DNA from: Pseudomonas entomophila L48
GTDB taxonomy: Bacteria; Pseudomonadota; Gammaproteobacteria; Pseudomonadales; Pseudomonadaceae
NCBI RefSeq assembly: GCF_000026105.1
Contig: NC_008027.1
Location: 3,238,501-3,302,500 of the forward strand
Length of the DNA stretch: 64,000 nucleotides
Direction of reading: 5' to 3'
Shown piece after piece: positions 40,580 through 50,300 of the stretch. Each line of letters opens with the position of its first letter. Position 1 is the first letter of the stretch. The notes beneath the pieces are model-generated. The model was not told where the DNA came from and did no database searches. It was given only the letters and a program-made list of their open reading frames with translations. A program made the position numbers and the translations under genes.

Positions 40580-41134
40580 TCAGTGGGCAGCCAGCCCGGC
40601 CTGCTGCAGGAAGGTCAGGTTGTCTTCCAGGTGCCAGTCCTCGGCAATGCGGCCATCGGCAATGCGATAGATGTCCATCGCGATGAAGTCGATGGCTTCG
40701 CCCTGCCCCTGGCGCTCGCCCAGCTTGCCGGTGAAATGCCCGGTAAAGCGCAGGGCCGCGGTAACCCGGTCACCGGCGACAATCATCTGCAGCACCTCGC
40801 AGCGCAGGTCCGGCACCGCCCCACGGAAGGACTTCGAGGCTTTCAGCGGACCTTCGACACCCTGCGGCCGTCCCGCCGGCAGGGTGTTGTCGCGAAAGTC
40901 CACGGCCAGCGCGGCGCGGGCCAGGGCTTCGTCGCCGGTGTTCCAGAACGTGTCGTAGCGCCGGGCGGCGAGGATCTGCTGCTCAAGCTGGGCCTTGGGC
41001 AGGCTGTGGTCGACCACCAACACGGCTGGCGCAACCAGTTCGCCGGCATTGGCCAGGTTTGCCGTCGCAGCCAATGCCAGGGCGGTCAACCAACGGCCGG
41101 CACGCAGCCCCGAAGCCTTGGATTCGGTGTTCAT
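40580..41134 (-). CDS. Exported SnoaL-like (NTF2-fold) protein
   Basis: 184 residues from the second of two close ATGs; AAGGA is 7 bases before this one. A signal peptide is visible (WLTALALAATANLANA, cleavage near residue 31). The rest is an NTF2-like alpha+beta cone with the SnoaL pattern (AARRYDTFWNTGDEALARAAL; GDRVTAALRFTGHFTGKL; RIADGRIAEDWHLEDNLTFLQQAG). SnoaL proteins include polyketide cyclases and many uncharacterised small enzymes. It shares an upstream region with the divergent HxlR regulator, its probable controller. Confidence 0.85.
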   Translation of the reverse strand: MNTESKASGLRAGRWLTALALAATANLANAGELVAPAVLVVDHSLPKAQLEQQILAARRYDTFWNTGDEALARAALAVDFRDNTLPAGRPQGVEGPLKASKSFRGAVPDLRCEVLQMIVAGDRVTAALRFTGHFTGKLGERQGQGEAIDFIAMDIYRIADGRIAEDWHLEDNLTFLQQAGLAAH

Positions 41135-41266
41135 GTTCATTTCCTTAATGTGTCGTCAGAGAAGGCATGGCGCGGCCGCGAACCATGCAGACAAGCCTAT
41201 CCAGTCGGCGCCAAGCCCTCAAGAAGGCACTTTTCACTCACCTGGTCACCCTGGAGTAACCCCCGT

Positions 41267-41662
41267 ATGGCCCACTACCGGGAATGCCCCGCCTACGACG
41301 TATTCGCCCCCGCCTGCCCCGCGCGGTTGCTGCTCGACCGCCTGGCGGACAAATGGGCACTGCTGCTGATCGACCGCCTCAGCGCCGGTGAACGCATCCG
41401 CTTCAACCAACTGCGCCGGGACATGGCCGGGATCTCGCAGAAAATGCTGGCGCAAACCCTGAAGCGCCTGGAGCGCGATGGGCTGATCGAACGTGAAGTA
41501 CATCCCACCGTGCCGCCCACGGTCGAGTACGCGCTGACCGAACTGGGCGCGACCCTGGGCGACACGGTCGAGCGCCTGGCACGCTGGGCGGAGGCGAACA
41601 TGCCCGCGATACAGCTGGCCCAGCAGCAATACGACCGCCAGGCTGCGCGTCACCTTGATTGA
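41267..41662 (+). CDS. HxlR-family transcriptional regulator
   Basis: 131 residues from ATG at 41267 with GGAG upstream. It is a winged HTH of the HxlR type: CPARLLLDRLADKWALLLIDRL and FNQLRRDMAGISQKMLAQTLKRLERDGLI, with the conserved N-terminal Cys. Divergent from the SnoaL-like gene. HxlR proteins commonly sense reactive or electrophilic compounds and control a neighbouring divergent gene; this is inferred here. Confidence 0.92.
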   Translation: MAHYRECPAYDVFAPACPARLLLDRLADKWALLLIDRLSAGERIRFNQLRRDMAGISQKMLAQTLKRLERDGLIEREVHPTVPPTVEYALTELGATLGDTVERLARWAEANMPAIQLAQQQYDRQAARHLD

Positions 41663-41689
41663 CTCGCCCGCGCATAAATGCTCAGATGC

Positions 41690-41900
41690 GCCCCTTGTTT
41701 CAGGTGTCCCTGGCCGCCGTGCCAGGGGTTAAACGGGAAGCCGGTGCCTCGCTCCACGCGAGAAGTCCGGCGCTGCCCCCGCAACGGTAAGCGAGCAAGG
41801 CATTCGACAGACCACTGTGCCGCCGGCATGGGAAGGTGGATGCCCGCCCCTCTCGCAAGCCCGGAGACCGGCCTGCAACCTCTGTTTGGCAACTCCCGCG
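41690..41900 (+). promoter_or_regulatory. Cobalamin riboswitch
   Basis: Consensus blocks are in the right order: GTTAAACGGGAAGCCGGTG near 41728, GCTGCCCCCGCAACGGTAAG near 41771, CCACTGTG near 41812 and the B12 box AAGCCCGGAGACCGGCCTGC near 41858. About 100 bases later the ATPase of a BtuCD-type operon begins. When adenosylcobalamin binds, expression should fall. The gap 41663-41999 is otherwise empty; a GC-rich stem near 41900-41935 could be the expression platform. Confidence 0.93.
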
Positions 41901-41999
41901 GTGGGCGGGCGCGTGCCGGTCTTGGGGCGGCCCGCTGCCTGCAATGCCTTCATGCGTCCACCTCGCCGGGCTTCACTTTCTCGCTACGGGCGCGTTTGC

Positions 42000-42776
42000 A
42001 TGTCTTCACCCCTCCTGCGCATCGAGCGCCTGCACTGGTCACCGGCTGCCGGCGAGCCGCGCCTGCTCGACGATGTCACGCTCGAAGTGCGCCCCGGCGA
42101 GTTCGTCGGCCTGATCGGCCCCAACGGCAGCGGCAAGACCAGCCTGCTGCGCTGCGCCTACCGCTTCAACCGCCCGCAGGCCGGGCGTGTGCTGCTCGAT
42201 GGCGAGGATGTCTGGCAACGCCCGCCGCGCTGGGTGGCCCAGCGTATCGCGGTGATGCTGCAGGAGTTCCCCGAGGACTTCGGCCTCAGTGTGCGCGACG
42301 TCGTCGCCATGGGCCGCACGCCGCACTTGGGCTGGCTCGATGGCGATGGCGACCCGGCGCCCATCGACGCCGCCTTGCGCCAGTTGGGCCTGGAAGACCG
42401 CGCCGAGCAAGGCTTCGCCCACCTGTCCGGCGGCGAAAAGCAGCGCGTGCTGCTGGCCCGGGCCCTGGCCCAGCAACCGCGCCTGCTGGTGCTGGACGAG
42501 CCGACCAACCACCTTGACCCACGTTACCAGCTGGCGCTGCTGCAGCACCTGCGCGGCACCGGCCTGGGCCTGCTGGCAAGCTTCCACGACCTGAACCTGG
42601 CCGCCGCCTTCTGCGACCGCCTGTACGTCATCGAGCAAGGCCGCATCAAAGCCGGCGGCACACCCGCCGAGGTGCTGACCGAGCAGTGCCTGGCCGAGGT
42701 CTTCGGCACCCGCGCCCTGGTCGACCGCCACCCCCTGGCCCATCACCCGCGCATCACCTGGATCAGCCCCGCATGA
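42000..42776 (+). CDS. btuD: ABC transporter ATP-binding protein (BtuD/FecE type)
   Basis: 258 residues from ATG at 42000, directly after the riboswitch region; longer upstream starts would run into the riboswitch. Walker A is GPNGSGKTS (about 40-48), the signature is LSGGEKQRV and Walker B is LLVLDEPTNHLD, followed by the His switch (SFHDLNLA). It belongs to the iron-chelate/B12 class of importers. Its stop overlaps the binding-protein start (ATGA). Corrinoid as substrate is inferred from the riboswitch. Confidence 0.9.
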   Translation: MSSPLLRIERLHWSPAAGEPRLLDDVTLEVRPGEFVGLIGPNGSGKTSLLRCAYRFNRPQAGRVLLDGEDVWQRPPRWVAQRIAVMLQEFPEDFGLSVRDVVAMGRTPHLGWLDGDGDPAPIDAALRQLGLEDRAEQGFAHLSGGEKQRVLLARALAQQPRLLVLDEPTNHLDPRYQLALLQHLRGTGLGLLASFHDLNLAAAFCDRLYVIEQGRIKAGGTPAEVLTEQCLAEVFGTRALVDRHPLAHHPRITWISPA

Positions 42777-43735
42777 AGCGATCGCTACTTACCCTGCTCG
42801 CCGCCCTGCCCCTTATGGCGGCGGCCAGCGACTACCCCGTGAATGTGCGCAGCTGCGACCGCACGGTGACCTTCCAGCAGTCACCGCAACGGGCGGTCAG
42901 CCACGACATCAACCTGACCGGCATGCTCCTGGCCCTCGGCCTGCGCGAGCGGATGATCGGCTACAGCGGCATCAGCGGCTGGAAGACCCTCGACCCTACC
43001 TTGAGCCAGGCGTTGACGGGCCTGCCGGAACTGGCGCCACGCTACCCATCGGTGGAGAACCTGCTGGACGTGGACGCCGACTTCCTGTTCGCCGGCTGGG
43101 GCTATGGCATGGAGGTTGGCGGGACACTCACCCCGCAGCGCCTGGCATCGTTCGGTATCCCGGTGTACGAGCTGAGCGAGTCGTGCTCGCGGATCATGCC
43201 CCGGCACCCGGCGAGCCTTGACGACCTCTACACCGACCTCGACAACCTCGGGCGCATCTTCGACGTGGCCCCACGGGCACAAGCGCTGATTACCGAGCTG
43301 CGCCAGCGTGTCGCCGGGGTTGCCAAGACCCTCGCCAACGTCCATGAGCGCCCCAAGGTGTTCCTCTACGACAGCGGCGAAGACCGCCCCACCACTTCCG
43401 GCAGCCTGGGCATGCCCCAGGCGCTGATCGCGGCGGCCGGTGGCGACAACGTGATGGCCGACGTGCAGGCCAGCTGGACCGAGGTCAGTTGGGAAAGCGT
43501 CGTCGAGCGCGACCCCGAGGTCATCGCGATCGTCGACTATGGGCCGACCACCTGGCAGCAGAAGCGCGACTTCCTGCTCCAGCTCCCGGCACTGGCCGAC
43601 GTCAAAGCCATCCGCGAGCGCCGCTTCGTGGTGCTGTCCTACCTGCAGGTGACGCCCTCGGTGGACAACGCCGATGCCATCGAACGGCTGGCCGGCGCCT
43701 TGCACCCGCAACTGTTCGCGCAGGCACGGCCGTGA
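42773..43735 (+). CDS. btuF: Periplasmic substrate-binding protein (BtuF/FepB type)
   Basis: 320 residues. A signal peptide (MKRSLLTLLAALPLMAAAS) leads into a class III periplasmic binding fold (TFQQSPQRAVSHDINLTGMLLALGL; LLDVDADFLFAGW; ALIAAAGGDNVM; RDPEVIAIVDYG). It overlaps the ATPase gene by four bases and the permease by one, so the three are translationally coupled. Family sequence alone does not separate B12 from ferric siderophore ligands; the upstream cobalamin riboswitch favours a corrinoid. Confidence 0.87.
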   Translation: MKRSLLTLLAALPLMAAASDYPVNVRSCDRTVTFQQSPQRAVSHDINLTGMLLALGLRERMIGYSGISGWKTLDPTLSQALTGLPELAPRYPSVENLLDVDADFLFAGWGYGMEVGGTLTPQRLASFGIPVYELSESCSRIMPRHPASLDDLYTDLDNLGRIFDVAPRAQALITELRQRVAGVAKTLANVHERPKVFLYDSGEDRPTTSGSLGMPQALIAAAGGDNVMADVQASWTEVSWESVVERDPEVIAIVDYGPTTWQQKRDFLLQLPALADVKAIRERRFVVLSYLQVTPSVDNADAIERLAGALHPQLFAQARP

Positions 43736-44757
43736 TGCCGCTGCGCAGCCCCTCGGCCTACCGGCTGCTGCTCGTCGGGCTGGTGGCCGCCCTGCTGCTG
43801 TCCTGCCTGGTTTCGCTCGGTTTCGGCGCGGCCCAGGTGCCGCTGGCCAACGTGCTGGACATCGCCCTGAAACAGGCAGGGCTCGCCGACGCTGGCGGCT
43901 TCAGCCGTGGCCAGGAGCAGATCGTCTGGCAGATCCGCGCGCCACGGGTGCTGCTTGGCGCGCTGGTGGGCGCCGGGCTGGCCATGGTAGGCGCCGCCTT
44001 GCAGGCGGTGACGCGCAATCCGCTGGCCGACCCGCATTTGCTGGGGGTCAGCTCCGGGGCCGTGCTCGGCGCCGTGCTGGTGGTGCTGTTCCTCGGCCCC
44101 TTCGCCGGCGTGCTGAGCCTGCCGCTGGCGGCGTTCCTCGGCGCCCTGGGCTGCATGCTGCTGGTGCTGGGCGTGGCCAGCCGCCGTGGCCGCCTGGACA
44201 GCGAACGGCTGCTGCTGGCCGGCGTGGCGGTGTCGTTCGTGGTGATGGCGCTGGCCAACCTGTTGCTCTACACCGGCGACCCCCATGCCGCCAGTTCGGT
44301 GATGTTCTGGATGCTCGGCGGCCTGGGCCTGGCGCAGTGGTCGCTGCTGTGGCTGCCGGCCCTGGCGGTGCTCGCCGGGTTCCTCCTGCTGATGAGCCTG
44401 GCCCGGGCGCTCAATGCCCTGATGAGCGGCGAGCAGACCGCCGTGAGCCTGGGCTTCGACACCCGCCGCGTGCGCGCCCAGGTGTTCGTCGGCACCGCGC
44501 TGCTCACCGGGGTGCTGGTGTCGCTGTCCGGCGCCATCGGCTTCGTCGGCCTGATGCTGCCGCACATGGCCCGGCGCCTGGTCGGTGCCGAGCATCGCCG
44601 GCTGCTGCCGACCTGCGCGTTACTGGGGGCGCTGTTCATGGTCTGGGTCGACATGGGCGCGCGCACTTTGATCGCCCCTCAGGACCTGCCGATCGGCATC
44701 GCCACGGCGGCCATCGGCGGGCTGTTCTTCATCGCGCTGCTGCGCCGTCGCGGCTAG
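43735..44757 (+). CDS. btuC: FecCD/BtuC-type ABC permease
   Basis: 340 residues from ATG at 43735. It is an integral membrane subunit with about nine or ten hydrophobic segments and the family motifs RAPRVLLGALVGAGLAMVGAALQ, NPLADPHLLGVSSGA and GFVGLMLPHMARRLVG. It completes an ATPase, binding-protein and permease operon, an unusual internal order in which the ATPase comes first. Its last 29 bases overlap the 3' end of the convergent hybrid kinase gene. No outer-membrane receptor gene is in the window. Confidence 0.9.
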   Translation: MPLRSPSAYRLLLVGLVAALLLSCLVSLGFGAAQVPLANVLDIALKQAGLADAGGFSRGQEQIVWQIRAPRVLLGALVGAGLAMVGAALQAVTRNPLADPHLLGVSSGAVLGAVLVVLFLGPFAGVLSLPLAAFLGALGCMLLVLGVASRRGRLDSERLLLAGVAVSFVVMALANLLLYTGDPHAASSVMFWMLGGLGLAQWSLLWLPALAVLAGFLLLMSLARALNALMSGEQTAVSLGFDTRRVRAQVFVGTALLTGVLVSLSGAIGFVGLMLPHMARRLVGAEHRRLLPTCALLGALFMVWVDMGARTLIAPQDLPIGIATAAIGGLFFIALLRRRG

Positions 44758-46366
44758 GCTCGGGCGTCACCCCTCGCAGCCCGCGCAGCGCCGCGCGCAG
44801 CTCGGCGGGGCGCACCGGCTTGGCCAGCACCGCGATGCCCCGCGCCTGCAACGCCGCCTGCAACCGGTCGATATCGTGCCCGGTCATGATCAACGCCGGC
44901 ACCGCCCAGCCGCGCTGGGCGCGCAGGTAGTCGATGCAATCGATGCCGGTGGCCTTCGGCCCAAGGTCGTAGTCGGCGACGATCACGTCACAGTCACTGG
45001 CCAGCCCCTCGGCCGAATCATGCGCCTGCACCGCGCAGCCCCAACGCTGCAACAGCGCGCAGGTGGCCTGCAGGACATTGTGGTCATCCTCCACCAGGCA
45101 CACGCGCAAGCCGGTGAGCAACCCCGCCTGCAAAGCCGGGTCGATGGCCGGCTTCGGCACTTGCGCCACAGCCCTGGGTAAGCCACTCAGGCAAACGGTG
45201 GTGCCGTGGCCAGGCCGTGAACGCAGGCTCACCGTCATCCCCATCAGGCGGCCCAGGCGCTGGACGATGGACAGCCCCAGGCCGACGCCCTCGACGTCCT
45301 TGTCGCGGTCCTCGCGCACCCGGTAGAACTCCTCGAACACCTTGCCCTGGTGCTCCTCTGCGATTCCCCGGCCCTGGTCGCAGATAACGATGGCCAGCCC
45401 CTCGCCACTGGGCCGTACCCCCACCAGCAACGGCCGACCGGCGGCGTACTTGAAGCTGTTGGACAGCACGTTCTGCACCATGGTCGCCAGCATCCCCGGG
45501 TCGGCGCGGGTCCAGTGCCGGCTGGCCACCTGGCGCATCTCCACCCCCGCCCAGCGCGCCGCCTCGGCGTTCTGGCGCAGCAGCTCGCGCAAGAAGCCAT
45601 CTACCGCAAACGTCTCGAACTTTGGTTGCACCCGGCCGTTGTCCAGCGTGTAGAGGTCGAGGATCGAGCGGAACAGCTGCGAGACGTTGAGCAGCGAGCG
45701 GTCGATGCTGTCCACCAGACGCCGCTCTTCGTCGCCCAGGCGCGCCTCGCGCAGGCAGGCGGTGAACAGACCGATGGAGTGGATCGGCTGGCGCAGGTCA
45801 TGGCTGGCCTGGGCCAGGAAGCGGGATTTCTCGCGGGTGGCGGCCTCGGCCAGGGCCGTGGCCTTGCGCGTGCGCTCCAGCAGCAGGTGGGCGTAGAACG
45901 GGATCAGCGTGCTGGTGGTCAGCAGCATCGGCAGCAGGAACGGCTGCTGCTGCCAGTAGGGCGTGAACCACCACACCGCCACCAGCGCGCCCAGGGCCAG
46001 CACGGTGGCGATGGCCAGGTAGCGCGAGCCGAAGCGCATGCCGTTGCCCAGGTTGATCCACACCATCACCGCATACAACGGCAATGCGGTCTCGCCACCG
46101 ACCACCAAACCGAAACAGGTGCCGGTGTAGTCGCCCAGCATGCCGAAGATCCGCCGCGCCGGGTAATGCCCGGGCCAGCGCTTGATGGCCTGGCGCATGG
46201 CGACCGAGACCACCACGAAGGCCGCGTAGTAGAGCAGTACCGGCAGGTAGGTGGCGAGCGAGCGGCCCGGCAGGAAGCCCAGCAGGGCCACGTAGCTGAT
46301 TGCGCATGAGGCGACGATGATGCGCAGGTTGGCCTGGTCCAGTTCGTTGTTCTTCTCGAACTTCAT
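44729..46366 (-). CDS. Membrane hybrid sensor histidine kinase with receiver
   Basis: 545 residues. The N-terminal 160 residues contain about six hydrophobic segments. The His domain is FLAQASHDLRQPIHSIGLF (phospho-His near 189), the HATPase domain has NVLSNSFKYA, DQGRGI and GVGLGLSIV, and the receiver (about 415-530) has the phospho-Asp in DVIVADYDLGP. The HDLRQP box typifies kinases that pair with LuxR-type regulators. It is divergent from such a regulator 107 bases away, its likely partner. It overlaps the btuC-like gene by 29 bases at the 3' ends. Signal unknown. Confidence 0.93.
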   Translation of the reverse strand: MKFEKNNELDQANLRIIVASCAISYVALLGFLPGRSLATYLPVLLYYAAFVVVSVAMRQAIKRWPGHYPARRIFGMLGDYTGTCFGLVVGGETALPLYAVMVWINLGNGMRFGSRYLAIATVLALGALVAVWWFTPYWQQQPFLLPMLLTTSTLIPFYAHLLLERTRKATALAEAATREKSRFLAQASHDLRQPIHSIGLFTACLREARLGDEERRLVDSIDRSLLNVSQLFRSILDLYTLDNGRVQPKFETFAVDGFLRELLRQNAEAARWAGVEMRQVASRHWTRADPGMLATMVQNVLSNSFKYAAGRPLLVGVRPSGEGLAIVICDQGRGIAEEHQGKVFEEFYRVREDRDKDVEGVGLGLSIVQRLGRLMGMTVSLRSRPGHGTTVCLSGLPRAVAQVPKPAIDPALQAGLLTGLRVCLVEDDHNVLQATCALLQRWGCAVQAHDSAEGLASDCDVIVADYDLGPKATGIDCIDYLRAQRGWAVPALIMTGHDIDRLQAALQARGIAVLAKPVRPAELRAALRGLRGVTPEPSRDGAAAR

Positions 46367-46472
46367 GGGTAACGTCCTTGTGCGCCAGTCGGCATCTTCG
46401 CGAACAGCCGGGGGAAACGGCGGTCCAACCCTGCTAAGTTAACATGTGTCGCAAGACAGGGAGTTTCACGAC

Positions 46473-47087
46473 GTGAGTTGCCGCATCATCGTGGCGGATG
46501 ATCATCCGCTGTTCAGGGACGCCATGGCCAGCACCGTGCGGCGCCTGCTGCCCGAAGCCGAGGTCGAGCAGGCCGGCACCCTCCAGGACGTGCTCCGCCT
46601 CGTCGCCCAGGGCGAAGCGCCCGACACCCTGATCCTCGACCTGCGCTTTCCCGGCCTGACCTGCATCGCCCGCCTCGCCGAGTTGCGCCAGCAGCTGCCG
46701 CGCACGGCACTGGTGGTGCTCTCCATGGTCGACGATCCCGAGGTCATCAACGCCGTCATGACCGCCGGGGCCGACGGTTTTATCGGCAAGAGCCTCACCC
46801 CCGAGGAGATCGGCGCCGCCCTGCTCGCCGTGCGCGAAGGCGAGGTGGTGGTCAGGTATGCGCCGTCGGGCCTGCTGCATCAGGAGGGGGCCGACAGCGA
46901 GCTGGAACAGCTGACCCACCGCCAGCACGACGTGCTGCGCCTGATTGCCCAGGGCAAGACCAACAAGGAAATCGCCCGCGAGCTGGATATCTCGCCGTTT
47001 ACCGTGCGCATCCATGTGTCGTCGCTGCTCAAGACCCTCAACGTACCGACCCGTACGGCGGCGGCCGTGAAATATTCAGGTAACTGA
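46473..47087 (+). CDS. LuxR-family (NarL/FixJ-type) response regulator
   Basis: 204 residues from the GTG at 46473, chosen because AGGGAG lies 9 bases upstream; an earlier in-frame GTG at 46446 would absorb that site. The receiver (1-120) has the acidic pair in VADDHPLF, the phospho-Asp in DTLILDLRFPG and the Lys in FIGKSL. The LuxR HTH (about 140-200) has LTHRQHDVLRLIAQGKTNKEIARELDISPFTVRIHVSSLLK. Divergent from the hybrid kinase. Target genes are not evident. Confidence 0.94.
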   Translation: MSCRIIVADDHPLFRDAMASTVRRLLPEAEVEQAGTLQDVLRLVAQGEAPDTLILDLRFPGLTCIARLAELRQQLPRTALVVLSMVDDPEVINAVMTAGADGFIGKSLTPEEIGAALLAVREGEVVVRYAPSGLLHQEGADSELEQLTHRQHDVLRLIAQGKTNKEIARELDISPFTVRIHVSSLLKTLNVPTRTAAAVKYSGN

Positions 47088-47092
47088 AGTAC

Positions 47093-47172
47093 CTGTAGGA
47101 GCCAGCCTTGCTGGCGAAGGCCGCACCACGGTCCCGCGTCGGACCCGGTTCGCCGGCAAGCCGGCTCCTACG
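47093..47172. repeat. REP pair, CCGGCTTGCCGGC family
   Basis: CTGTAGGAGCCAGCCTTGCTGG and an inverted partner ending GCCGGCTCCTAC lie just downstream of the response-regulator gene. Confidence 0.8.
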
Positions 47173-47181
47173 CGCGTTCCC

Positions 47182-47268
47182 CTGTAGGAGCGGCTTCAGC
47201 CGCGATCACCCGCGCAGCGGGTGCCGGGCACCGCGTCGCCTGCATCGCGGCTGAAGCCGCTCCTACAG
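47182..47268. repeat. REP pair, GCGGCTTCAGCCGC family
   Basis: A second, different REP pair follows the first by nine bases. Together they fill most of 47088-47376, between the response regulator and the Rhs gene. Confidence 0.85.
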
Positions 47269-47376
47269 AGACCTCAGGGTTTCCCCCATGGCCGATCCAC
47301 CCCCGCCTTAGTATCATTTCGCCCTCACGGACCACCCGGGACCTCAAGGTCCCCCGCCTAGGAAGGCCCTTTCACG

Positions 47377-50300
47377 ATGTCTGCCGCACCCGTCGTTGCC
47401 GCGCCCACCACGCGCGAAATCCAGATCGCCATTGCCCCCTCGACACCCTCCTCAGCGAAGACCTCGGCGCCACCGCCGCGTCCGTAGACCACTGGCTGCG
47501 GGAAATCAGCTACGGCCTGGTCGACCTGCAACTGCTGCGCCAGGCCGCCGAAAGCGTGCCGGTGATGGCCAACGCCCTGTCCTGCATGGACGCGCTGATC
47601 GACATCCTCGAACTGGTCGAAAGCCCTTCCCCCGACCCGCTGGTGTGGGTCAGCCTGGGCATCAACCTGATCGGCATCGTCCCCTATCCACCCGGCCTGT
47701 CCCGCGCCCGCACGGTGCTGCGCCCGGTGCTGCAACTGACCCGCCAGACCCTGCGTCGCCGCCCCGGCGCGCACATCGGCGCGGTGATCCTGGAAATCAT
47801 CGACGGCCACCTGCACGCCAATATCCGCGGCGCCCTGGAGCACTACGTGCGCGAGGCCCTGGCCCAGTTGCCGGCCATGCTCAGCGCCGCTGCCGACACC
47901 GCGCGCCAGTTGTTCACCAGCCTGGCAAAGACTATTAGCGCCGCCGCCCGTGGCGACCTGGATGCCGCCAGCAGCCACCGCCTGGCCCGCGCGCAGATGG
48001 CCCAGGTGGCGCTGTACGACTCGGCCCTGGAGACCGACGCCTGGCGCCTGGCCTTGTCGGCCCTGGCCAATGCCACCGAGGGCAGCCTCAAGGACGGCTA
48101 CAACAGCGTCGCCCGCCACTTCAGCGGCGAGCTGGACACCCTGCTCGGGCCGCTGGTGCGCACCCTCGAGGACCTGGCCAAAGTCGTGCCCCGGCGCCTG
48201 GAAGCGCTGGGCAGCGCGGGTATGGAAAACAGCATCGCCTGGTTGCTGACCCGCCTGCTCGAGACCGTGTTGGCCAACCCGCGCCGCCCGGGCATGGCCG
48301 TCGCCATCCGTCCCGGCGTCACTCATCAGGCCCGGCATATCCACCCCGAAGGGCCGACCGAGGTGGTGCGCAGCCAGGTCCGCGCCAACAAGCAGCCCAA
48401 GCCCGGAAAGAACGGGCCCTGCGCCTGCACCGGGTTCAGCATCGGCCATGTGCTTGGCGACGAGACGCTGGCCCATCAGGATTTCAGTCTGTCCGGGCCG
48501 TTCCCGGTCAACTGGACGCGGGTGTACAACTCGCGGCTGGCGGCCCTCGATCAAGGTTCGCTCGGCGCTCGCTGGATCACCGAATTCACCACCTGCCTCG
48601 ATGTCGTGGAAAAAGGCGTGGTGTTCCACGACAGCGACGGCCGCAGCCACGATTACCCGCTGCCCAAGGTCGGCAAGCCGCACTACGACCCGATCGAGTA
48701 CGTCAGCCTGGTGCGCACTGCCGAGCAGCAACTGGTGTTGTTGCGTGGCCTGGACCGTCGCGAAACCTATGCCCGCCAGGGTGACCGCTTCTACCTGACG
48801 CACATCCATCTGCGCAGCGGCGCCGGGGCAATGCTGCACTACGAGCACCAGTTCCAGGGCCGGCCAGTGCTGTCGGACATCAACACCTATTCCGACAACG
48901 ATCCCGAAAAGGTCCACCTGCAACTGGGCACCTTGCTCGACGACCATGGGCATATCCAGGGCCTGTGGCAAGTGGTCGATGGCACGCCATTGCGCCAGCT
49001 GTGCGCCTATCACTACGACACCCACGGCGACCTGATCGCCGCCCAGGACGAACACGGCGCCGCCTGGCAGTACCAGTACCGCCAGCACCTGATCACCCGC
49101 TACACCGACCGCACCGGGCGCGGCATCAACCTGGAATGGGACGGCAGCGGCCCGCAGGCCAAGGCCATCCACGAGTGGGCCGACGACGGCAGCTTCGAGA
49201 CCCGCCTGGCCTGGGACCCGAACATCCGCCTGACCTATGTCACCGACGCCCACGGCCAGGAAACCTGGCACTACTACGACGCCCTGGGCTACACCTACCG
49301 CCTGATCCACCCGGACGGCCGTGAGGAATGGCTGTTCCGCGATGAACGCAAGAACGTCATCCGCCACGTCCACCCCGACGGCAGCCAGGACCGCTACACC
49401 TACGATGAGCGCAGCAACCTGCTGCAGCACATCCGCGCCGACCACAGCACGGTGCACTACGCCTACGACGATCACGACCAGCCGATCAAGCTGCGTGATG
49501 CCGAGGGCGGGCTGTGGCTACGCGACTACGACGAGCGCGGCAACCTGGTCGAGAGCATCGATCCGCTGGGCCACAAGACCGAGTTCGCCTACACCCCGGC
49601 CGGGTTGGTCAAGGCGATCAAGGATGCGTTGGGCAACGAGAAGACACTCGCCTACAACGCTGCCGGACAACTGCTTGAGTACACCGACTGCTCGGGCAAG
49701 ACCAGCCAGTGGACGTACAACGCTTTCGGCCAGCTGATCGCCTTCGCCGATGCGGCCGGCCACACGACCGCCTATGAGTACCAGACCGGGCAACTGGCCA
49801 AAGTCACCCACCCGGACAAGACCGAGGAGCGTTTCAACTACGACGCCGAAGGGCGTCTGCTGGCGCATGTCGATGCGCTTGATCGCTGTACCACCTGGAC
49901 CTACAACGCGGTCGGCCTGCTGAGCGAACGCGTCGACGCCAACGAGCACACCCTGCGCTACCGCTGGGACAAGCTCGGCCGCTTGATCGGGCTGGAAAAC
50001 GAGAACACCAGCAAGGCCACCTTCCTCTACGACCCGGTCGGTCGGCTGCTGCAAGAAACTGGCTTCGATGGCCTGGTCACGCGCTACCAGTACGACCCGT
50101 ATAGCGGCCGCCTCGCCTCGACCCAAGTCGGCCAGCGCCGTATCGAGCTGACCTTCGACCCGATGGGCCGCCTCGCTGAGCGTACCGCCCGTCTAGGGAA
50201 CCAAAGCCAGAGCGAAAGCTTCGCCTATGACGGCAACGGCCAACTGATCCAGGCGGTCAACGCCGCCAGCAAGCTGCAATGGTTCCACGACGAAGCCGGC

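Noticed and set aside
42773..43735. Binding protein as a ferric siderophore receptor
   Set aside because: The fold is shared with siderophore-binding proteins, but a clear cobalamin riboswitch controls the operon and no siderophore genes are adjacent.
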